Below are positions 1-5,029 of a stretch of DNA of 8,936 bases, piece after piece. Below the pieces are notes generated by a model. That model did not search any database, was not told where the DNA came from, and saw nothing but the letters and a program-made list of their open reading frames with translations. Source of the DNA: Burkholderiales bacterium (GTDB taxonomy: Bacteria; Pseudomonadota; Gammaproteobacteria; Burkholderiales; Burkholderiaceae). The translations under genes and the position numbers were made by a program. The stretch is taken from NCBI GenBank assembly GCA_947371645.1, contig CANBQJ010000156.1, positions 1-8,936 on the forward strand. Direction: 5' to 3'. The first letter of the stretch is position 1; every line of letters begins with the position of its first letter.

Positions 1-289
1 TCTCGATGGTGCCGATCAGCGACGCCGTCTCGGGGTTCAGCATGCCGGTCTCGAGCGTGCCGATGGCGATGGGCAGGCGGTGACGCGCGATCAGGTCGGT
101 CACGATCATGTCTTCCACGCCCAGGCTGGTGGCTTGCACCACCTTGCCTGGGTGTTCGAAGGCAGCGGCCTTGAGCAGTTCGATGGTGGCGTGCACCTTG
201 GCGGCGTAGTCGGCGCTGGCGTGGGCGTACAGCGTGATGGCCGAGCCCGCAGGCGCCGGGCCACCGAACAGCGATGAAGATTCGCTCAT
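1..289 (-). CDS. cysH: Phosphoadenylyl-/adenylyl-sulfate reductase CysH, N-terminal part
   Basis: This is the first 96 codons of a reductase that converts APS or PAPS to sulfite with thioredoxin or glutathione in the cytoplasm, part of assimilatory sulfate reduction. The window edge removes the C-terminal part. The visible residues include the family's nucleotide-binding stretch TSLGVEDM (54-61) and the block IGTLETGMLNPET (76-88), which corresponds to the usual IFTLDTGRLxPET of CysH proteins. The ATG at 289 is preceded by GGAG at 297-300 with 7 nt spacing. The gene starts 16 nt after the DUF934 stop, on the same strand, so it is probably cotranscribed with cysI. Whether it uses APS or PAPS depends on the paired cysteines of the APS-type enzymes, which lie outside the window. 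The family call is firm; substrate specificity is open. Confidence 0.9.
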   Translation of the reverse strand, partial: MSESSSLFGGPAPAGSAITLYAHASADYAAKVHATIELLKAAAFEHPGKVVQATSLGVEDMIVTDLIARHRLPIAIGTLETGMLNPETASLIGTIE

Positions 290-305
290 TTGCGTGCTCC
301 AGGTG

Positions 306-812
306 TCAGGCGGCGCGGTTGAACACGGGCTGGCCCACGTTCACGTCGCCCTGGTAGTGGCCGCGTGCGGCAAAGAAGCCCAACTGGCGCTCGGCGGTGG
401 CGCGGTCCTGGGCGCCGCGCAGCACCACGGCGTTGAAGCCGCAGCGCTTGAGCAGGGGCATCATGTCCACGAGCACATCGCCCGTGGCGCGGATCTCGCC
501 GCCAAAGCGAAAGCGTGAACGCAGGATGTGGGCCTGGCTGTAGGCGCGGCCGTCCGTCCACTTGGGGAATTGCAGCACCACCAGCGACAGCTTGGCCGCA
601 TCGGCCTCCAGCACTTCGATGTCGGCGTCGTTGGACAGGATCACGCCCACGGGCTTGTAGGCTTCGGTGCCTTTGGCAGGCCATTGCTCGCGCACGGCGT
701 GCCACTGGCCCAGCGTCAGCAGGCTGTAGGACTTGACGGGCGGGTGGGACATGGGGCCGTCTTCGCCGCCCACGGTGTGCCACTGGTCGTGATGGGTGTC
801 GATGAATTGCAT
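306..812 (-). CDS. DUF934 family protein of the cysI-cysH operon
   Basis: A 168-residue soluble protein with no signal peptide or membrane segment. The central block FPKWTDGRAYSQAHILR, followed by RFGGEIRATGDVLVDMMPLLKRCGF, is the hallmark of DUF934 (PF06073). That family regularly sits between cysI and cysH in proteobacteria and is annotated only as an oxidoreductase-like or cysteine-biosynthesis protein of unproven biochemistry. Two starts are possible. ATG at 827 lies 2 nt after the cysI stop with only a weak AAGG upstream. ATG at 812, five codons later, has GGAG at 822-825 with 9 nt spacing and begins MQFIDTHHDQ. I chose 812 for the better ribosome binding site; 827 would add METHT. The gene ends 16 nt before cysH. 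An accessory role in sulfite reduction is inferred from position only. Confidence 0.85.
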   Translation of the reverse strand: MQFIDTHHDQWHTVGGEDGPMSHPPVKSYSLLTLGQWHAVREQWPAKGTEAYKPVGVILSNDADIEVLEADAAKLSLVVLQFPKWTDGRAYSQAHILRSRFRFGGEIRATGDVLVDMMPLLKRCGFNAVVLRGAQDRATAERQLGFFAARGHYQGDVNVGQPVFNRAA

Positions 813-829
813 GGTGTGGGTCTCCATGA

Positions 830-2539
830 TCAGGCGGCCTTGGCCGTGGTGCGGCGCACCGCGTTGGCGGCGGTCTTGAACGGGTCGATGCCGACGCGTT
901 TGACGGTGTCGATGAACTTCTCTGCTGACGTGCGCTGGGCGCGGTAGGTCTCGATCACGGACTCGATCACATCGGTCACTTCGTCCGCAGAGAAGGACGG
1001 GCCGATCACCTTGCCGACCGCGGCCGTGGGCGCCAGGTCGGAGCCGTCCGAGCCGCCCAGGGTCACCTGGTACCACTCGCTGCCGTCCTTGTCCACGCCC
1101 AGGATGCCGATGTGGCCGGTGTGGTGGTGGCCGCAGGAGTTGATGCAGCCGGAGATGTGCAGGTCGATCTCGCCGATGTCGTAGAGCTCGTCCAGGTCCT
1201 GATAGCGGGCGATCAGGTCGTTGGCAATGGGGATGGAGCGGGCATTGGCCAGGGCGCAGAAGTCGCCGCCGGGGCAGGCGATCATGTCGCTCAGCAGGCC
1301 CAGGTTGGCGGAGGCCAGCGTGGCGGCCTTGGCGGCCTGCCACAGCGCAAACAGCTCTTCTTCGCGCACGAAGGGCAGCAGCACGTTCTGGTCGTGGGTC
1401 ACGCGCAGTTCGCCGCAGCTGAAGCGGTCTGCCATGTCGGCGATCAGGTCCATCTGCGCGTCGGTCACGTCGCCCGGGGCCTGGCCCACGCGTTTGACCG
1501 ACAGGTGCACGTTTTTGTAGCCCTCGATCTTGTGGCCCTTGACGTTGCGCTCCAGCCATTTGCCGAACTGGGCCTTGTCGGCCTCAGACGCATCGGCCGG
1601 CAAGCCATTGCCCGCAGGGACATGGGCCTTCACCGAGGCGGGCAGCGCGAAGCCGACGTTCACGCGGTCAAATTCAGCCTGCGGGATGAGGTGGGCTGCA
1701 CCGTCGGTGTCGCGCTCCAGGATCTGCTTGAACTCGGCGTTGACCTGGTCGAAGAACTTCTGGCCTTCGGCCTTGACCAGGATCTTGATCCGGGCCTTGT
1801 ACATGTTGTCGCGGCGGCCGTAGCGGTTGTAGACCCGCACGATGGCTTCGATGTAGACCAGGATCTGCTGCCAGGGCACGAAGGCGTTGATCACGGTGCC
1901 GGTGATGGGCGTGCGGCCCATGCCCCCGCCCACGATCACCTTGAAGCCGACCTCGCCCGCGTCGTTGTGCAGCAGCTGCAGGCCGATGTCGTGCCAGTAG
2001 ATGAGCGCGCGGTCTTCCCTGGCGCCGCTCACGGCGATCTTGAACTTGCGCGGAAGGAAGGCAAATTCAGGGTGCAGGGTCGACCACTGGCGCAGCACTT
2101 CGCAGTAAGGGCGGGCGTCGATCACTTCGTCTTCGGCCACGCCCACCATGGCGTCGGCCGTGATGTTGCGGATGCAGTTGCCCGAGGTCTGGATGCCGTG
2201 CATGTTGACTTCGGCCAGCAGCTCCATCACGTCGGCCGCCTTGGGCAGCGGGATCCAGTTGTACTGGACGTTCTGGCGTGTGGTGAAGTGGGCGTAACCG
2301 CGGTCAAAGTCACGGGCGATGCGGGCCAGCTGGCGGATCTGCTTGCTCGACATCTCGCCGTAAGGCACGGCCACGCGCAGCATGGGCGCATGGCGCTGAA
2401 CGTACCATCCATTCTGCAATCGCAGCGGCCGGAAGTCGTCGTCGGCCAGCTTGCCGGCCAGGTTGCGTTCCAGCTGGTCGCGGAACTGCGCCGCGCGCTG
2501 GCGGACAAACTGTTTGTCGAATTCGTTGTACTGGTACAT
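830..2539 (-). CDS. cysI: Sulfite reductase hemoprotein (nitrite/sulfite reductase), CysI
   Basis: A 569-residue cytoplasmic enzyme that reduces sulfite to sulfide with six electrons, using siroheme coupled to a [4Fe-4S] cluster. The cluster ligands are visible as C-x5-C (C422, C428, in CPGGDFC) and C-x3-C (C465, C469, in GCINSCGHH), the standard spacing for sulfite and nitrite reductases. The duplicated ferredoxin-like half and siroheme site appear in HFTTRQN (84-90), GNCIRNIT (120-127) and the glycine-rich VIVGGGMGR stretch near 201-209. The length matches CysI-type proteins. The start is set at ATG 2539 (MYQYNEFDKQ), which has GGGAG 7 nt upstream; an in-frame codon at 2563 lacks this support. 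The CysH and DUF934 neighbours favour sulfite over nitrite as substrate. No CysJ flavoprotein is visible, so the electron donor (ferredoxin or a distant reductase) is unknown. Confidence 0.95.
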   Translation of the reverse strand: MYQYNEFDKQFVRQRAAQFRDQLERNLAGKLADDDFRPLRLQNGWYVQRHAPMLRVAVPYGEMSSKQIRQLARIARDFDRGYAHFTTRQNVQYNWIPLPKAADVMELLAEVNMHGIQTSGNCIRNITADAMVGVAEDEVIDARPYCEVLRQWSTLHPEFAFLPRKFKIAVSGAREDRALIYWHDIGLQLLHNDAGEVGFKVIVGGGMGRTPITGTVINAFVPWQQILVYIEAIVRVYNRYGRRDNMYKARIKILVKAEGQKFFDQVNAEFKQILERDTDGAAHLIPQAEFDRVNVGFALPASVKAHVPAGNGLPADASEADKAQFGKWLERNVKGHKIEGYKNVHLSVKRVGQAPGDVTDAQMDLIADMADRFSCGELRVTHDQNVLLPFVREEELFALWQAAKAATLASANLGLLSDMIACPGGDFCALANARSIPIANDLIARYQDLDELYDIGEIDLHISGCINSCGHHHTGHIGILGVDKDGSEWYQVTLGGSDGSDLAPTAAVGKVIGPSFSADEVTDVIESVIETYRAQRTSAEKFIDTVKRVGIDPFKTAANAVRRTTAKAA

Positions 2540-2546
2540 GGCGAGT

Positions 2547-2551
2547 CTCCC
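2547..2551 (-). promoter_or_regulatory. Ribosome binding site deciding the cysI start
   Basis: On the minus strand GGGAG lies 7 nt before the ATG at 2539. It supports that start over the in-frame codon at 2563, which would place this site inside the coding sequence. Confidence 0.75.
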
Positions 2552-2614
2552 GTTGGCGGGCAAGGCTTCAATTCAATGGCTGGGTGAGGTGGTGGCTGGC
2601 CGAGCCCGATGGCT

Positions 2615-3394
2615 TCAGACCAGCTTGAGCACCTTGTTGGCCGCCAGCAGCAGGCAGGCGCACAGCGCAAAACGTGTGATTGTCTCAGGCAAGAGCTTGG
2701 TCAGCTTGGCGCCCACCCAGATTCCCGGCAGCGAGCCCATCAGCAATTCCATCAGCAACGTCCATTCCACGTTGCCCAGTGAGGCATGGCCGACCCCGGC
2801 GACGATGGTCAGCGGCACGGCGTGCGCGATGTCGGAGCCGATCAGGCGCTTCATGTCCAGGCGAGGGTAGAGCAGCAGGATCATGGTCACCCCCAAAGCG
2901 CCGGCTCCCACCGAGCTCAGCGACACCAGCACGCCCAGGATGGCGCCGCACAGGATGGTCAGGTAGGGGCGATTTTCGCGGGTGATCCAGCGCTCCAGCC
3001 AGATGCCCACGCGGTGCCACACCGGGCGAAACGCCACGGTGAACGCCGTGAGCACCAGCGCCACCCCCAGTGCATAGGCCAGGGTGTTCTGGCCGCTTTT
3101 GCTGATCCCGGCCACGTGCATGTAGACCATGGTCAGGATGGCCGCGGGGATGGAGCCGGTCAGCAGCTTTCTGGTGATGTGCTGGTCAATGTGACCTTCG
3201 CGGTAGTGCGCCACCGAGCCTGACACCTTGCTCAGGCCAGCGAACCAGAGGTCCGTGCCGATGGCCACGGCCTTGTCCAGGTGGAACACCGTGATCAGCA
3301 GGGGCGTCATCAGCGAGCCGCCGCCGACGCCGGTCAGGCCCACAATGGTGCCCACGCCTGCGCCCGCGGCCACGGCCGTCCAGTCAAAATGCAT
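2615..3394 (-). CDS. TSUP (TauE/SafE) family inner-membrane permease, probable sulfur-anion transporter
   Basis: A 259-residue hydrophobic protein with about seven to eight membrane segments. The family's two related halves are visible: GAGVGTIVGLTGVGGGSLMTP (11-31) in the first and LGVLVSLSSVGAGALGVT (153-170) in the second, each with the glycine-rich signature of TSUP (PF01925). Family members move sulfite, sulfoacetate, sulfate or other organic anions; the substrate cannot be read from sequence. The gene is upstream of cysI on the same strand with a 75-base gap and no clear terminator between them, so it probably leads the sulfur operon. That suggests sulfate/thiosulfate uptake or protective sulfite export. 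The ATG at 3394 (MHFDWTAVAAG) starts just before the first membrane helix; no good Shine-Dalgarno sequence is visible. A perfect palindrome lies 14 nt upstream of this start. Confidence 0.88.
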   Translation of the reverse strand: MHFDWTAVAAGAGVGTIVGLTGVGGGSLMTPLLITVFHLDKAVAIGTDLWFAGLSKVSGSVAHYREGHIDQHITRKLLTGSIPAAILTMVYMHVAGISKSGQNTLAYALGVALVLTAFTVAFRPVWHRVGIWLERWITRENRPYLTILCGAILGVLVSLSSVGAGALGVTMILLLYPRLDMKRLIGSDIAHAVPLTIVAGVGHASLGNVEWTLLMELLMGSLPGIWVGAKLTKLLPETITRFALCACLLLAANKVLKLV

Positions 3395-3408
3395 GTTCGA
3401 AAACCGGG

Positions 3409-3424
3409 TTGTCTGCTCAGACAA
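3409..3424. promoter_or_regulatory. Perfect inverted repeat in the permease/patatin divergent region, candidate operator
   Basis: TTGTCTG-CT-CAGACAA has two 7-base arms with no mismatch and a 2-base centre. It lies 14 bases before the permease ATG and about 57 bases before the patatin ATG, in the only non-coding DNA between the divergent genes. The form suits a dimeric repressor. As RNA it could fold with a four-base loop in the permease leader. The regulator is unknown. The rest of this region (3425-3481) becomes AT-rich (TACAAAAT, TATATA) and may hold promoters for both directions, but no clear -35/-10 pair stands out. Confidence 0.5.
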
Positions 3425-3481
3425 GGCGCCACAGCGGGCCGTGCCTGCAAGAGGCGAGACTGTACAAAATCTTCTATATAA

Positions 3482-4435
3482 ATGAAAACTACATTTTTGG
3501 AATCTGGTTATTTCTTTGGGATATATAAGGCGCGTGTCCTGCTGGGCGCAGCGGCCGTTGCCTTGTTGACGGCTTGCGCCACGCCGAACAGCCAGCCCAC
3601 GCCGCCCGTGGCCGCGCCTGCGCCCGCGCCCGCCGTGGTGCAGCTCAAGCCTGTCCCCAAGCCCCCCAAGATCGGCCTGGCCCTGGGCGGTGGCGCCGCC
3701 CGCGGCTTTGCGCACATTGGCGTGCTGCAGGTGCTGGAAGAACAGGGCATCAAGCCGGACGTCATCGTCGGCACCTCGGCGGGCAGCGTGGTGGCCACCT
3801 TGTACGCCTCGGGCAAGACGCCCACCGAGATCGCCAGCATCGCAATGAACCTGGACGAGTCCAGCCTGTCTGACTGGGTCTTTCCGGGCCGCTCGATCAT
3901 GAAGGGTGAGGCGATTGCCAAGCTGGTGCGCACCCACACGGGCGGCAAAGCCATCGAGGCCATGCGCCTGCCGCTTGGCATCGTGGCGGCTGACTTGCAA
4001 AGCGGGCAGGCTTTCCTCTTCCGCAAGGGCGACGCGGCCCAGGCGGTGCGGGCGTCCAGTTCGGTGCCTGGCGTGTTCGAGCCGGTGAAGATCAACGGCC
4101 GCGAATACATCGACGGTGGCGCGGTGTCACCGGTGCCAGTGCGCTTTGCCCGTCAGATGGGCGCCGACATCGTCATCGCGGTGGACATCTCTGCCATCCC
4201 CGAGGGGCAGCCTACCAAGGGCATGGTCGACATCCTGCTGCAGACCTTCAACATCATGGGCCACAGCATCAGCCAGTTCGAGATGAACGAGGCCGATGTG
4301 GTCATGCGGCCCAAGCTGGAAGGCATCGGCAGTGCAGATTTCGCCAACCGCCGGCTGTCCCTGCTGGCCGGGCGTGAGGCCGCGCTGACGGTGCTGGCGC
4401 AACTCAAAGAGAAGATCGCCGCCAAAACGCGCTGA
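3482..4435 (+). CDS. Patatin-like phospholipase, predicted lipoprotein (RssA-like)
   Basis: A 317-residue predicted serine acyl hydrolase. The catalytic dyad of the patatin family (PF01734) is complete: oxyanion loop GGGAARG (69-75), nucleophile S99 in GTSAG (97-101), and D211 in DGG (211-213). The N-terminus has a hydrophobic core VLLGAAAVALLTAC ending in a lipobox with C32, then a Pro/Ala-rich linker (about 35-62), so the enzyme is probably a lipid-anchored periplasmic protein. Natural substrates are unknown; phospholipids or lysophospholipids are likely. The first 18 residues form an unusually long n-region, and the DNA from about 3460 to 3530 is much more AT-rich than its surroundings. 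No Shine-Dalgarno sequence precedes ATG 3482, so the true start may differ (for example TTG at codon 6). The gene is divergent from the permease and converges with DUF192, with a 32-base gap and no T-rich terminator. Confidence 0.9.
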   Translation: MKTTFLESGYFFGIYKARVLLGAAAVALLTACATPNSQPTPPVAAPAPAPAVVQLKPVPKPPKIGLALGGGAARGFAHIGVLQVLEEQGIKPDVIVGTSAGSVVATLYASGKTPTEIASIAMNLDESSLSDWVFPGRSIMKGEAIAKLVRTHTGGKAIEAMRLPLGIVAADLQSGQAFLFRKGDAAQAVRASSSVPGVFEPVKINGREYIDGGAVSPVPVRFARQMGADIVIAVDISAIPEGQPTKGMVDILLQTFNIMGHSISQFEMNEADVVMRPKLEGIGSADFANRRLSLLAGREAALTVLAQLKEKIAAKTR

Positions 4436-4467
4436 AGTTGCCCGAGGAGGGCGGCCAGCGCGAGGCC

Positions 4468-4935
4468 TCAGCGTGGCGTGCCGAAAGGTGCGCCGGCCAG
4501 CTTGTCGCCGGCCTTCACGCCGTGGCGCTTGAACCAGCCGGTGTTCATTTCCAGCACGAAACGCACCTGGCGCACCGAGCAGTGCGAATCCAGGGTTTCG
4601 GGCTTCATCTCGTCCACATTGACGACGGTGCCGTCATCGGCCACAAACGCCACCGACAGCGGGATCAGCGTGTTCTTCATCCAGAAGCATTGCTGACCGG
4701 TGCGCTCGAAGACGAACAGCATGCCCTCATTGGCCGGCATGCTGGTGCGGTACATCAGGCCGATCTCGTGTTCGCGGGGCGTTTGCGCCACCTCGACCTT
4801 GAGGTTGAGGATGCCGGCCCCCAGGGTGGTGGTGGGCAAATGCTGTGGCCCGTCCTGCGCCAGGGTCAGGGCGGGCAGGCTCACCAGCGCAGTCGCCAGC
4901 AGGGCCTTCAGGGTTTGCAACACAATGCGCGACAT
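4468..4935 (-). CDS. Exported DUF192 family protein
   Basis: A 155-residue protein with a signal peptide: basic start, hydrophobic stretch LKALLATALVSLPALTLA, likely cut after A26. The mature part matches DUF192 (PF02643) over its length, including GLMYRTSM (59-66), FWMKNTLIPLSVAF (84-97) and LEMNTGWFKRHGVKAGD (128-144). The molecular function of the family is not established. It is predicted to be a small periplasmic beta-rich protein. The ATG at 4935 follows GAGG-type sequence with about 9 nt spacing. That same stretch is part of the FNR-like site proposed for ccoI, so the two divergent genes may share control. No functional link to its neighbours can be shown. Confidence 0.88.
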   Translation of the reverse strand: MSRIVLQTLKALLATALVSLPALTLAQDGPQHLPTTTLGAGILNLKVEVAQTPREHEIGLMYRTSMPANEGMLFVFERTGQQCFWMKNTLIPLSVAFVADDGTVVNVDEMKPETLDSHCSVRQVRFVLEMNTGWFKRHGVKAGDKLAGAPFGTPR

Positions 4936-4939
4936 CGCC

Positions 4940-4953
4940 TTGATCCTCGTCAG
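4940..4953 (+). promoter_or_regulatory. Candidate FNR/ANR-type site for ccoI
   Basis: TTGAT-CCTC-GTCAG matches the FNR/ANR consensus TTGAT-N4-ATCAA at 8 of 10 positions, with one perfect half site. A -10-like TACATT lies at 4976-4981, which would put transcription start near 4988 and the box centre near -41.5, the class II activator position. The site overlaps the ribosome binding region of the divergent DUF192 gene, so the match could also be partly fortuitous. Confidence 0.4.
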
Positions 4954-5010
4954 TTTTGGGGGCGCAGGCTTGACCTACATTGGCTGGTGGCCGCCCCGTT
5001 CTCAAGCGCA

Positions 5011-5027
5011 GGGACTTTAGCAGTCCC
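5011..5027 (+). promoter_or_regulatory. Hairpin immediately upstream of the ccoI start codon
   Basis: GGGACT-TTAGC-AGTCCC is a perfect 6-bp stem with a 5-base loop and ends 2 nt before ATG 5030. It occupies the position where a ribosome binding site should be, and no separate Shine-Dalgarno sequence is visible. In the transcript it could limit ccoI translation; as DNA it could be a short operator. Confidence 0.4.
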
Positions 5028-5029
5028 CC

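Noticed and set aside
1112..2587. A 491-codon open frame on the plus strand opposite cysI
   Set aside because: It is antisense to a complete CysI with intact cofactor ligands. Its translation is Val/Asp/His/Gly-rich and shows no recognisable domain, as expected for the mirror frame of a GC-rich gene.
2540..2614. Separate cysI promoter or riboswitch in the permease-cysI gap
   Set aside because: The gap is 75 bases long. I see the ribosome binding site but no convincing -35/-10 pair, structured aptamer or terminator.
3463..3490. CysB-type binding site in the AT-rich part of the divergent region
   Set aside because: AT-richness is there, but CysB sites are too degenerate to call by eye, and no clear match can be defended.
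3395..4000. Upstream extension of the permease frame into the patatin gene
   Set aside because: The frame stays open by chance opposite patatin. The extended part is antisense to its catalytic motifs, and the TSUP protein begins naturally at MHFDW at 3394.
4436..4467. Possible bidirectional terminator between the convergent patatin and DUF192 genes
   Set aside because: Only 4-bp stems (GCCC/GGGC and GGCC/GGCC) are present and there is no T-run on either strand.
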